A stretch of 23,425 bases of DNA from an uncultured Lachnospiraceae bacterium (GCA_910579085.1 CAJTRU010000057.1:1-23425); one strand, 5' to 3'. Shown: positions 1 to 6,994, numbered from the stretch's first letter. The notes: generated by a model not told the origin, from the letters alone. Numbers and translations: made by a program.

Positions 1-102
1 GGTTAAAGTGCCCCTTTTATGGAATAATTCATGGCATCTGGCACGCAAAACCTGTTACCAGCAGCCTGTAATAAAACACAAAATAAAAAGATAATTGTAA
101 AT
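1..102 (-). repeat. Module M1, Y-type fold-back arm (cut by window edge)
   Basis: This stretch is the reverse complement of 6059-6160, with about 7 differences in 102 positions and no gaps. Its inner end, ATAATTGTAAAT at 91-102, is a degenerate form of the shared terminal motif ATAACTGGAAAT. The other half of the fold-back lies outside the window. It forms the Y part of an inverted X-S-Y module that continues to 346. Confidence 0.9.
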
Positions 103-226
103 GGGATGGTGGGGAATGATTTTGCTAGTCACTTATAGATATGTGTAATAATTATTGTTATCATGGATATTAATGTGAAAAAGATACCACTATACTGCCG
201 TTTGTCTAAATCACCTTCACCTCACC
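103..226 (-). repeat. Module M1, spacer S
   Basis: The spacer between the two fold-backs of module M1. Its reverse complement aligns with 5936-6058: both begin with ATTATGGTGA next to the terminal motif, followed by a conserved TTAGAC then ACGG block, and both end with a conserved CTAGTCA-like stretch and TTCCnCCCAT next to Y. The middle is AT-rich and less conserved. I see no credible gene in it. Confidence 0.75.
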
Positions 227-346
227 ATAATTTCCAGTTATCTTATTTATTTTGTGTTTATGTTATGTTTTCTGTGGTTTTTGCCAGGTTACACCAGAAA
301 CCCTGCGTCCGTCGTCATACACAAACAAAAGATAACTGGAAATTAT
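227..346 (-). repeat. Module M1, X-type element, internally deleted (120 bp)
   Basis: A 120-bp element with perfect 16-bp inverted ends, ATAATTTCCAGTTATC at 227-242 and its exact complement at 331-346. Read on the minus strand, its start (including the GACGACGGACGCAGGGTTT tract) matches the left arm of the 333-bp X element at 5603, and its other end matches that element's right arm. The roughly 210-bp centre with the hairpin is absent, so this is an internal-deletion derivative. Confidence 0.85.
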
Positions 347-364
347 ATCATATATAGCAACTGT

Positions 365-393
365 TTGCATTCCAGGTTTTTATATGCTAATAT
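365..393 (+). promoter_or_regulatory. Sigma-A-type promoter for the cyclophilin operon
   Basis: TTGCAT at 365-370 and TAATAT at 388-393 are separated by 17 bases. The predicted transcript starts near 400, about 38 bases before the cyclophilin start codon. The promoter lies just outside repeat module M1. Confidence 0.6.
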
Positions 394-437
394 GTTTCTG
401 GAATAAAAATCCTGTTAGAAGATGGAAGGAGAATATT

Positions 438-959
438 ATGGGACAGAACAATCCAATAGTAACTTTTGAAACAACAGCGGGTGTTATAAAGGCAGAGTTA
501 TACCCAGAGATAGCACCAAATACAGTAAACAATTTTATTTCCCTTGTAAGTAAGGGATTTTATGATGGCCTGGTTTTCCACAGGGTAATCAAAGGATTTA
601 TGATACAGGGAGGAGACCCTGACGGGAACGGGACAGGCGGGCCTGGATATTCAATTAAGGGTGAATTTGCACAGAATGGTTTTGAAAATAATTTAAAGCA
701 TACAGCAGGAGTCCTTTCAATGGCACGTTCTGGTATGCCGGATTCTGCTGGCTCACAGTTTTTTATAATGCATAAAAATGCACCACATCTTGATGGCTCT
801 TATGCAGCATTTGGCATGGTTACAGAAGGCATGGAAGCAGTTAATGCCATTGCGGAAACAGCTACAAATGGAATGGATATGCCTGTTGAACCACAGGTTA
901 TGGTTAAAGTTACTGTAGATACAGCAGGTGTTAGTTACAGTGAACCAGAAAAATGTTAA
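438..959 (+). CDS. Cyclophilin-type peptidyl-prolyl cis-trans isomerase
   Basis: A 173-residue cytoplasmic single-domain cyclophilin that isomerises X-Pro peptide bonds during protein folding. The start at 438 is chosen because GGAAGGAG lies just upstream; the open frame runs 18 codons further up but has no ribosome site there. Visible signatures are FHRVIKGFMIQGGDPDG (catalytic Arg49 in FHRV), SMARSG, AGSQFFI and HLDGSYAAFG, which cover the active-site pocket. There is no signal peptide, so it is not the secreted PrsA-like type. It is the first gene of a run with the ABC-class ATPase (33-base gap) and a GNAT protein, expressed from the promoter at 365-393. The family call is secure; the substrate is unknown. 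Confidence 0.95.
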   Translation: MGQNNPIVTFETTAGVIKAELYPEIAPNTVNNFISLVSKGFYDGLVFHRVIKGFMIQGGDPDGNGTGGPGYSIKGEFAQNGFENNLKHTAGVLSMARSGMPDSAGSQFFIMHKNAPHLDGSYAAFGMVTEGMEAVNAIAETATNGMDMPVEPQVMVKVTVDTAGVSYSEPEKC

Positions 960-992
960 TAACTGCCTGTACAGGGCAGCAGGGGGATAAAT

Positions 993-2705
993 TTGAAACC
1001 ACATATTGAATTAGACAAACTTTTAAAAAGTATTAATAAAAAAAGTTATCCCGCATATAAAAGCCTTAAGGGAAATTACCAGTTTGAAGGGTATATCCTG
1101 GATATATGCCATGTACAGGGAGACCCGTTTGCAGCGCCTTCTAAGTTAAGTGTCTGTGTAGGGAAGGCGCAGGCAGGGTTTCCAGAGGAATATTATAGTA
1201 CAGGTTATAGAAAAACAGCACTGGCTGACTATCTGGCAAGGCAGTTTGGCAGGGCTGTACAGAAATATTCATTCCAGGCAGAAGGTTCTGGCAAAAGCGG
1301 GCTTATAAATGTAAGCAGGTGCGGGCAGGAAGTCCTGGAAAGGACAGCGGTTGAAATAAATAATGGTAATATCCTTGTCCGCTTTGAAGCAGGCTTTCCA
1401 GCATTTGGAAGGACTATTAATGCAGATGGGCTTAGGAAAATATTATTTAATTATCTTCCAGAGATTGTGCGTAAGTCACTTTATTATAAAAACCTTGACC
1501 ATGCAAAAGTTAAGGGTGTTATTGAACTTTCTGAAGACCAGCATGTTTTAAGGGAAGAAATCCAGAAAAGGCATCTTGTGGCATTTGTGGCAAATGGTTC
1601 AGTCCTTCCAAGGGAAAGTGGCATTTCACAGAAACCTATGGCAAATGCAACGGCTTTTAAATCACCAGAAAGCATGGAGGTTGAAATAGAGCTTCCATAT
1701 AAGGGCAGAATTAAAGGGATGGGAATTCCAGAAGGCATAACACTGGTGGTTGGCGGCGGGTATCATGGGAAGTCTACACTGTTAAAAGCACTTGAACAGG
1801 GTATTTACCAGCATATTGCAGGTGATGGCAGGGAATATGTTGTAACATCTGGAACGGCTGCTAAAATAAGGGCAGAGGATGGACGGGCAGTATCGCATGT
1901 TGATATTTCGCCATTTATTAATAACCTGCCAAATGAAAAAGATACAGTAGATTTTTCTACAGAGGATGCCAGTGGTTCTACTTCACAAGCAGCCAATGTT
2001 GCTGAAGCAGTCTGTGCAGGTGCAAAAGTACTTTTGATTGATGAGGATACATGTGCAACTAATTTTATGGTAAGGGATGCACTTATGCAGGAAGTAGTTT
2101 CTGGTGAACATGAACCAATTACGCCGTTTACAATGCAGGCAAGGGAAATGTACGAAAAGTATGGCATATCAGTAATACTTGTAGCAGGAAGCTCAGGTTC
2201 TTACTTCCATATTGCAGATAAAGTCCTTCAAATGGATAATTACCATGCATATGATATAACGGATAAGGTACAGCAGGTTTTAAAAGGCAGGGAAAACCAG
2301 TACCAGGAACATATGGACGCACCTGTATCTGCTGGTGTACTGTTTAGTGGAAGTAAACGTATGCTGGAAACAAGAAAGGCAGACAGGAAAAAAGGACAGG
2401 TTAAAATTAAACAGTCTGGTAAGGACAGCTTCTCAATTGGCAAGGAAACTGTTGATTTGAAATATGTAGAACAGCTTGTAGATTATGAACAGGTGGCAAC
2501 ATTGTCATATTGCCTGAAAGCACTTATAGAACAGATGGAAACAAGGAAAACTGATGTAGTAAGTGCAGTGGACAGGCTATGGGCACAAATCCAGGTAAAA
2601 GGATTAAAGTCACTCTGCCCGGGTTCTTACCTGCCTGTTTCAATGGCACAAGTGCGCAGGCAGGATATATTTGCATGTCTTGACAGATACAGGGGTATTA
2701 AATAG
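993..2705 (+). CDS. ABC-class predicted ATPase (COG3044 type)
   Basis: A 570-residue soluble P-loop protein matching the 'predicted ATPase of the ABC class' family, whose function is not established. It starts with TTG at 993, preceded by AGGGGG at a spacing of about 7. The Walker A loop is GGGYHGKST (Lys260). A signature-like SGSTSQA lies at about 327-333, where LSGGQ would sit in an ordinary ABC protein. The Walker B segment is VLLIDED (Asp350, Glu351), followed by CATNFM. A segment VAGSSGSYF after Walker B is also typical. There are no membrane segments and no permease partner, so it is not a transporter subunit. The N-terminal about 240 residues are the family-specific region. It sits between a cyclophilin and an acetyltransferase. 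Confidence 0.9.
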   Translation: MKPHIELDKLLKSINKKSYPAYKSLKGNYQFEGYILDICHVQGDPFAAPSKLSVCVGKAQAGFPEEYYSTGYRKTALADYLARQFGRAVQKYSFQAEGSGKSGLINVSRCGQEVLERTAVEINNGNILVRFEAGFPAFGRTINADGLRKILFNYLPEIVRKSLYYKNLDHAKVKGVIELSEDQHVLREEIQKRHLVAFVANGSVLPRESGISQKPMANATAFKSPESMEVEIELPYKGRIKGMGIPEGITLVVGGGYHGKSTLLKALEQGIYQHIAGDGREYVVTSGTAAKIRAEDGRAVSHVDISPFINNLPNEKDTVDFSTEDASGSTSQAANVAEAVCAGAKVLLIDEDTCATNFMVRDALMQEVVSGEHEPITPFTMQAREMYEKYGISVILVAGSSGSYFHIADKVLQMDNYHAYDITDKVQQVLKGRENQYQEHMDAPVSAGVLFSGSKRMLETRKADRKKGQVKIKQSGKDSFSIGKETVDLKYVEQLVDYEQVATLSYCLKALIEQMETRKTDVVSAVDRLWAQIQVKGLKSLCPGSYLPVSMAQVRRQDIFACLDRYRGIK

Positions 2706-2717
2706 GAGCAGGTGTGT

Positions 2718-3200
2718 ATGATTATTGCAGTACAGGAAAATAATTTAGAAGAGTGTGTGGACATTATACGCAGAAGTTTTAAAACGGTTGCAGATGAATT
2801 TGGCATTACTGAAGAAAATGCCCCAAGTTTTACAGCTTTTGCAACTACGTTAGAACGGCTTCAGTACCATTATTTCCAGGAAAAAAGACCAATGTTTGCG
2901 TATTACCAGGATGGGCACATTATTGGCTATTATTCATTATTAAAGCAGGAAGGCGGGGAATGTGAGTTAAATAATTTATGTGTCCTTGATGGATACAGGC
3001 ATAATAATATTGGTAAGAAGCTTTTAGAACATGCTTTTTTAGAAGCAGCAAAAATGGACTGTTCTATAATAAATATTGGAATTGTAGAGGAAAATATAAA
3101 ACTACGTGAATGGTATGAAGCAAACGGGGCAAAACATACTGGAACAAAGAAATTTGATTTTTTTCCGTTTACATGTGGTTATATGAGGAAGGAAATATAA
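2718..3200 (+). CDS. GNAT-family N-acetyltransferase
   Basis: About 160 residues. The start at ATG 2718 is preferred because AGGAG at 2704-2708 is then 9 bases away; the in-frame GTG at 2712 would be too close. The GNAT fold is seen in the order of segments: an acceptor region, HIIGYYSLL, the beta-4 ELNNLCVLDGYRHNNIGKK segment with the RxxxIG-type acetyl-CoA loop, then IVEENIKLREWYEANGAKH, a common GNAT C-terminal motif. The enzyme would move an acetyl group from acetyl-CoA to an unidentified amine. It starts 12 bases after the ATPase gene and ends in a strong terminator, so it is the last gene of the cyclophilin operon. Confidence 0.88.
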   Translation: MIIAVQENNLEECVDIIRRSFKTVADEFGITEENAPSFTAFATTLERLQYHYFQEKRPMFAYYQDGHIIGYYSLLKQEGGECELNNLCVLDGYRHNNIGKKLLEHAFLEAAKMDCSIINIGIVEENIKLREWYEANGAKHTGTKKFDFFPFTCGYMRKEI

Positions 3201-3246
3201 TGAAGGTTAAAACTGGCCTTCATTATATTTTTATTATTATTTTTTT
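3193..3246 (+). terminator. Rho-independent terminator of the cyclophilin-ATPase-GNAT operon
   Basis: A 14-bp perfect stem pairs 3193-3206 with 3217-3230 around a 10-base loop, followed by a T-rich run. The GNAT stop codon (3198-3200) is inside the left arm of the stem. Confidence 0.85.
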
Positions 3247-3321
3247 AATAAGTGATTTATGCCTCCATTGGGAATGTTTCTGTGGTGGCTTTTTTTTGTA
3301 TGTTGCCAGTTATAAGTATAT

Positions 3322-3350
3322 ATTCTGGATTAATAACAGGCTGGTATAAT
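3322..3350 (+). promoter_or_regulatory. Possible extended -10 promoter upstream of the sigma-factor gene
   Basis: TGGTATAAT at 3342-3350 is a good extended -10 sequence with only a weak -35 region. A second AT-rich candidate, TTGCAA at 3367 with TATATT at 3394, has too long a spacer (21). Nothing else is recognisable in 3247-3446. An autoregulated ECF promoter could be here, but I cannot identify it from one copy. Confidence 0.35.
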
Positions 3351-3446
3351 ATAAATTTTCTATATATTGCAACTTTTATAAATTTTTGCTGTCTATATTA
3401 TTAGAGAAGGGTAAAATAAAAATATAAAGACTTTAAGGAGCAGAAG

Positions 3447-4007
3447 ATGGAGGATGAAGAAATAATACAGCTTTTATGGGACAGAAAGGAAACAGGGCTG
3501 GAAAGCCTGTCTGAAAAGTATGGAAAATATTGTTTTTCTGTTTCATGCCGTATTGTAAATAATGAAGAGGATGCTAAGGAATGTGTAAATGATACGTGGT
3601 TTAGTGCCTGGAATTCAATTCCGCCGCAGAAGCCTTCTAACCTGGGCGGTTATCTTGCCAGGCTTGTACGCAATATTTCAATAAATTGTTACAATAAAAA
3701 ACATGCAGCTAAACGCGGAGGTGGAAATATGGATTTAGCTTTAGAAGAATTGCCAGAATGTGTAACAGGAAGAAATAAGCCAGAGGAAAGGCTGGAATTA
3801 GAATTTCTTGCCAGTATAATAGCAGAATTTTTAAATACACAGGATAAGACAAAACGCTGGATTTTTATACAAAGGTATTTCTTTATGGCAGGTACTAGTG
3901 AGATATCCTGTAAACTTGGAATTAAAGAGGGTACTGTTAAATCAACATTATGCCGTATGCGTAAACAGTTAAAGAAGTGGCTTGAAAAGGAGGCTGTATA
4001 TTTATGA
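3447..4007 (+). CDS. ECF-type RNA polymerase sigma factor
   Basis: 186 residues, the usual size for an extracytoplasmic-function sigma factor. Region 2 spans about residues 5-85, with EEDAKECVNDTWFSAWNSIPP as the core-binding and -10 recognition helices. Region 4 spans about 125-183, with ISCKLGIKEGTVKSTLCRMR as the helix-turn-helix for -35 recognition. It is preceded by AAGGAG at good spacing. Its stop overlaps the start of the next gene (ATGA type), and that gene encodes a one-pass membrane protein, the standard arrangement for a sigma factor held by its anti-sigma factor. The inducing signal is not evident. Confidence 0.93.
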   Translation: MEDEEIIQLLWDRKETGLESLSEKYGKYCFSVSCRIVNNEEDAKECVNDTWFSAWNSIPPQKPSNLGGYLARLVRNISINCYNKKHAAKRGGGNMDLALEELPECVTGRNKPEERLELEFLASIIAEFLNTQDKTKRWIFIQRYFFMAGTSEISCKLGIKEGTVKSTLCRMRKQLKKWLEKEAVYL

Positions 4008-4822
4008 AAAAGGAAGAAATCCTTTTACAGGCTATAGGGATGCTTCCAGATGAAATAATTATGGAAAGTGTGACAGAGGAACTTCTGGAAGGAGCTGCTA
4101 ATATTGAAAAAGAGGAAAAGAGACGGAAGTTTTTACATAAATGCAGTTATGTCCTGGCTGCTGCTGCCTGCTTTGCAGTAATTGTAACTGGCTTGTTACA
4201 GTTAAAAAGGAATAGTGTGCAACAGCAAAATATTATTAATGGTAAAAATAAAAATTCTGTCGCAGTAGAAAGTAAAAGCAATAATATAAAGCTTTATATT
4301 TATAAAGATACAGAAAGTACTGGACAGCAGAAATCTAGTGAACAGGATAAAAGTGATACTGGCAAGAGGGAAATTTTATATGGAAAGCCAGTTAAACTGG
4401 AAACTGTAAAATTGTTCCAGAACAGCAGTGCCAGCAGAAAGACAAAAGAGAGGGAATATATTATTTTTGGCACGGACAGTGATTTTTACTTTACAATTAC
4501 TGGCAAACCGGGTAAAACTTATATACTTAACAGAAAAACCGGGAAAAAACATTTTGTAAATGGAAAAGAAACATTATGTAAAGCAGGGGATAAGGTTTAT
4601 TTTGATATATCTGGCGTGGAAGCAGGCAAAGACATTAAAGAAAATATAGAAATATGGGATAAAAAGGGGGTGGAAGTAACGGCATATATAGATTTATATT
4701 TAAAAAATAGCAAAAAACCTGAACCAGCAGGAAGGTTTTATATTGGGAAAAAGAATAAAGAAATAAAGGATAAGAAAGGGGATGTATATTATGGATTTCT
4801 TGAAGTTAAAAATTGGGATTAG
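4004..4822 (+). CDS. Probable membrane anti-sigma factor
   Basis: 272 residues. The cytoplasmic N-terminus (about 1-45) is acidic and helical. One membrane segment follows (about 47-66, YVLAAAACFAVIVTGLLQL), then an extracytoplasmic part of about 200 residues. That part is lysine-rich with a Ser/Gln/Lys-rich linker to about residue 125, then a beta-rich domain (about 145-272). No zinc-type HxxxCxxC motif is present. The role is inferred mainly from translational overlap with the ECF sigma gene and from topology. The beta domain could be a sensor, but I cannot assign a family. It overlaps the next gene by 32 bases. Confidence 0.7.
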   Translation: MKKEEILLQAIGMLPDEIIMESVTEELLEGAANIEKEEKRRKFLHKCSYVLAAAACFAVIVTGLLQLKRNSVQQQNIINGKNKNSVAVESKSNNIKLYIYKDTESTGQQKSSEQDKSDTGKREILYGKPVKLETVKLFQNSSASRKTKEREYIIFGTDSDFYFTITGKPGKTYILNRKTGKKHFVNGKETLCKAGDKVYFDISGVEAGKDIKENIEIWDKKGVEVTAYIDLYLKNSKKPEPAGRFYIGKKNKEIKDKKGDVYYGFLEVKNWD

Positions 4823-5549
4823 AAAGTATTGCCAGTTATTCTTTATGTTAATGGCAATAATATTAACAATAGGAACAAGCCAGGCAGCAGGCAGCGGGGC
4901 AGTAAAAAAGACATCTGTTAATATGGATAAGTGGGCAAAAACCAAAAAACTGGAGGATAAAAGCCTGTTATATAAAAAAGTACCTGTATATGGCAAGGAT
5001 GAAAAGCAGAAGATTAAAAAATACCTGCTTTCACTTCCAGATAAAATAACTGAAGAAGAAGCAGAGAAAAAAGGCATAGCAGTACAGTCATACAATTTTG
5101 ATAAAAATAATTTTAATGCTGTGTGGCAGGGGTTTTATAAGTATGCCAGGGAGGGGGAAAAGGCATTAATCAAAAAAGATGGCGTAATCAAGTGCTATGC
5201 TGAACCATTTAAAGCAGCCATTGTACTTTTAAGATACACTACAGAAGGTGACATCCACTATACTTATATATCATTTATAGAAGGTGAATATTATGTAGTA
5301 GCTGATTACAGCAGGGATAAATATATGAAGAGTGCCCCAGATGGCATTGATGAAATTGGAACTTTTAAATCTTTAAGAAAAAGAAGAGAGATTATAAAGT
5401 ATGGAAATAAGAATTATTATGATGTGATATATTCTGTTTTTAAGAAACCAGGTATTTCCAAAAAAGAGATTAAAAGGATTATTAATAAAAAAGATTCATA
5501 TATTGGTAAATATTATAATTTATTTGACTATTATAAATCAATTAAATAA
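4791..5549 (+). CDS. Exported protein of unknown function in the ECF operon
   Basis: About 252 residues. The ATG at 4791 is preferred over the in-frame ATG at 4782 because GAAAGGGG (4774-4781) is then 9 bases away. The N-terminus is a clear signal peptide: basic KLKIGIRKY, hydrophobic LFFMLMAIILTIGTS, and probable cleavage after SQA. The mature protein is Lys- and Tyr-rich, with no lipobox and no recognised domain. Because its start lies within the anti-sigma gene it should be co-translated with it, so it is probably a target or signal partner of this sigma system. It is followed directly by repeat module M2 rather than by a simple terminator. Confidence 0.65.
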   Translation: MDFLKLKIGIRKYCQLFFMLMAIILTIGTSQAAGSGAVKKTSVNMDKWAKTKKLEDKSLLYKKVPVYGKDEKQKIKKYLLSLPDKITEEEAEKKGIAVQSYNFDKNNFNAVWQGFYKYAREGEKALIKKDGVIKCYAEPFKAAIVLLRYTTEGDIHYTYISFIEGEYYVVADYSRDKYMKSAPDGIDEIGTFKSLRKRREIIKYGNKNYYDVIYSVFKKPGISKKEIKRIINKKDSYIGKYYNLFDYYKSIK

Positions 5550-5560
5550 GCCAGGTATAC

Positions 5561-5602
5561 GCCTGTTTCATAAATTTCCACATACAACAAACTGGGTATG
5601 GG
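5561..5602 (+). repeat. Module M2, left outer flank
   Basis: GTTTCATAAATTTCC followed by an ACAA(C/T)AAACTG...TATG stretch, ending at the X element. It aligns with 18980-19019, the left flank of module M4. The same GTTTCATAAATTTCC appears inverted at the right end of M4, so it seems to be the outer terminal sequence of the module. Confidence 0.7.
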
Positions 5603-5935
5603 ATAATTTCCAGTTATCTTTTGTCTGTGTTTTTGTATGACGACGGACGCAGGGTTTGTGGTGTTCCACTAAATTATTCCACTCCAGAAAGCATGCCGGA
5701 GACATGGCTTTTGCACGCATTGCGCTACGTCAGCCCACGCAGCAGTGCATAGTATCCCTAAATATAAAAGAGGAAACTGCCGTTCCTTTTTTATATTTAG
5801 GGATACAAACACTGCGTGGGCTGAAGTGCTCCTGTCATGGAATAATATTAGATGGAACACCAGGAACCTGCTGTACACCACCAAACACAAAAAATATGAT
5901 ATACATGTAAAATAAATACTATAACTGGAAATTAT
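5603..5935 (+). repeat. Module M2, X-type fold-back element (333 bp)
   Basis: Left end ATAATTTCCAGTTATC (5603-5618) and right end TATAACTGGAAATTAT (5920-5935) are inverted copies differing at one base. The arms fold back on each other imperfectly over the whole length, with matching blocks such as GGTGTTCCA and ATTATTCCA against their complements on the right. Deeper in, CAGCCCACGCAG (5731-5742) pairs exactly with 5812-5823, enclosing a 24-bp hairpin. A 41-base stretch at 5701-5741 is nearly or fully identical to 19104-19144 in module M4. Short open frames exist on both strands but reflect the palindrome. Confidence 0.9.
5752..5806 (+). other. Central hairpin of X in module M2
   Basis: 5752-5775 pairs with 5783-5806 as a 24-bp stem with a 7-base loop. 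The only irregular pair is a G opposite T, which would be a G-U pair in RNA read from the + strand. The stem sequence is unrelated to that of the M4 hairpin at 19147-19214, though both sit at the same place between conserved arms. Confidence 0.85.
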
Positions 5936-6058
5936 GGTGAAAAAAAGTGACTTAGACGTACGGAAATACAGTGATATTATTTTAGTATTAATATACTATA
6001 TATGAAAGCACTGGATATTACACTGTATAATAAGTAACTAACAGAATAAATTCCTCCC
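5936..6058 (+). repeat. Module M2, spacer S
   Basis: About 123 bp between X and Y, homologous to 103-226 read on the minus strand. The conserved start is GGTGA...GTGACTTAGACGTACGG and the conserved end is GTTAGT/CAGAATAAATTCCTCCC. The same start is seen after X in M4 (19339 on) and after X in M5 (23420 on). The same end is seen beside Y in M3 (18172 on). The inside is AT-rich, and no gene or clear promoter was found. Confidence 0.75.
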
Positions 6059-6252
6059 ATTTCCAGTTATTTTTTTATTTTGTGTTTTATTTCAGGCTGC
6101 TGGTGGCAGGTTTTGCGTGCCAGATGCCATGAATTATTCCGTAAAAGGGGCACTTTAACCCCGCTGGAGCGTGCCCCTGTATGGAATATTCTGGCTCTGG
6201 CACTAAAAACCGTCCGTCCGCCAAATCACACCACCAAAAAATAACTGTAAAT
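6059..6252 (+). repeat. Module M2, Y-type fold-back element (194 bp)
   Basis: Ends are ATTTCCAGTTAT (6059-6070) and ATAACTGTAAAT (6241-6252). The interior folds as nested stems: GTGCCAGA with TCTGGCAC, GAATTATTCC with GGAATATTC (one base looped out), and AGGGGCAC with GTGCCCCT around a C/G-rich loop. The left 102 bases match the reverse complement of 1-102. The right part, with GGCTCTGGCACT and CCGTCCGTCC, matches the right end of Y in module M4. Confidence 0.88.
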
Positions 6253-6275
6253 TGTCCTGCCAGTTTTACATTTTG

Positions 6276-6303
6276 TGACATAATCCGGCACAATATGACA
6301 TAA
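6276..6303 (+). promoter_or_regulatory. Direct repeat TGACATAA, possible operator
   Basis: TGACATAA occurs at 6276-6283 and again at 6296-6303, with starts 20 bases apart, roughly two helical turns. The pair ends 38 bases upstream of the -35 box of the HPt promoter, a position that would suit an activator. The flanking sequence is not repeat-module sequence. No regulator is identified. Confidence 0.3.
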
Positions 6304-6341
6304 ATTTTTTGCTCTTTTTTGGAATATTTTGATATAAATAT

Positions 6342-6370
6342 TTGACGAAACACAACATCTAGTGTAAAAT
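6342..6370 (+). promoter_or_regulatory. Strong sigma-A promoter for the HPt gene
   Basis: TTGACG at 6342-6347 and TAAAAT at 6365-6370 are separated by exactly 17 bases. The predicted transcript has a leader of roughly 125 bases before the start codon at 6504. No clear leader structure was seen. Confidence 0.7.
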
Positions 6371-6503
6371 TATTGTAGTATTTAGTATTGTATATGTTAC
6401 TTATATTAACTTTATGTTATATTATGTATTGTATACAGGATATGAAGCTATAATAAATATGGTGAAAGGTTTGTATTTAAAATACAAGGGAATGGAGAGC
6501 AAA

Positions 6504-6872
6504 ATGGATGAAAATAAGAGGACAGCTCTTAAAAATGTGGGAGTTAATATTGATGAAGCCAGTGAAAGGTTTATGGGCAATTATACATTTATGGATAAAT
6601 GTTTCAGGATGTTTATAAATGATAATAACTTAATAAGACTTAAAGAAGCAGTTTCCAGTAATAATATAGAAGAAGCATTTATAGCAGCACATACTTTAAA
6701 AGGTGTATGTGGTGAATTATCTATATATAAACTTGGCAGCATTGTCTGCCAGATGTCATATATGTTAAAGGGAGGGGATATAGAGTCAGCTTCTGAAATT
6801 ATGCCAGAAGCCTTATATGAGTATGAAATGTTATCAAAGGTTTTTAACACCTGCCTGCCTTTAGCAGAGTAA
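6504..6872 (+). CDS. Orphan HPt-domain histidine phosphotransfer protein
   Basis: About 122 residues if started at ATG 6504, which has GGAG at 6494-6497. In-frame ATGs at 6459 and 6492 have poorer ribosome sites. The HPt signature is AAHTLKGVCGELS, with His63 as the phospho-accepting residue. The surrounding sequence fits the four-helix bundle, with NYTFMDKCFRMF before it and LGSIVCQMSYMLKGGD after it. Such proteins pass a phosphoryl group between response-regulator receiver domains. No kinase or response regulator is encoded in this window, so its partners lie elsewhere. It is a single-gene unit with its own promoter and terminator. Confidence 0.88.
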   Translation: MDENKRTALKNVGVNIDEASERFMGNYTFMDKCFRMFINDNNLIRLKEAVSSNNIEEAFIAAHTLKGVCGELSIYKLGSIVCQMSYMLKGGDIESASEIMPEALYEYEMLSKVFNTCLPLAE

Positions 6873-6880
6873 ACAAATTC

Positions 6881-6906
6881 CCAGGGCTTTTTGCCCTGGT
6901 TTTTTT
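6881..6906 (+). terminator. Rho-independent terminator after the HPt gene
   Basis: CCAGGGC and GCCCTGG pair perfectly around a loop of five T, followed by seven T (6900-6906). It lies 8 bases after the stop codon. Confidence 0.95.
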
Positions 6907-6936
6907 AAATATACAATAGATTTTGGGGTTTGGTTG

Positions 6937-6945
6937 TGGTATAAT
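6937..6945 (+). promoter_or_regulatory. Extended -10 promoter for the FliB-Fic-cyclase operon
   Basis: TGGTATAAT lies 50 bases before the FliB start codon and just after the HPt terminator. No convincing -35 box is seen at the normal distance, so it would depend on the extended -10 element. Confidence 0.5.
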
Positions 6946-6994
6946 GCAGAATGTCATGTCAAGGCTCTTTAAAATACGAAAGGAGGCATTACTG

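Noticed and set aside
163..357. A 64-residue open frame upstream of the cyclophilin
   Set aside because: It lies in repeat spacer and X sequence of module M1, has no ribosome site, and is not preserved in the other copies.
3285..3325. Possible decayed repeat end in the sigma-factor upstream region (GCCAGTTAT near 3305 and a nearby T-rich stretch)
   Set aside because: Only a short match to the terminal motif is present, with no partner end or arm similarity, so chance is likely.
5656..5910. Open frames of 84 residues (+) and 73 residues (-) facing each other
   Set aside because: Both result from the near-palindromic X element. Similar translations on both strands reflect fold-back DNA, and the frame is not kept in M4 or M5.
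5603..5935. An insertion sequence with its own transposase
   Set aside because: No reading frame of adequate length or transposase motif is present in any copy.
5603..6252. A known large structured RNA (such as ROOL, GOLLD or OLE) or riboswitch
   Set aside because: Multiple mosaic copies with inverted ends after gene ends fit a repeat family better. I could not recognise any conserved motif of those RNAs, though only a covariance-model search can exclude them.
6087..6353. An 88-residue minus-strand open frame (also 19249-19548 and 23101-23343)
   Set aside because: These fall within Y and X repeats or extend into promoter DNA, have no ribosome sites, and no shared product beyond repeat-derived peptides.
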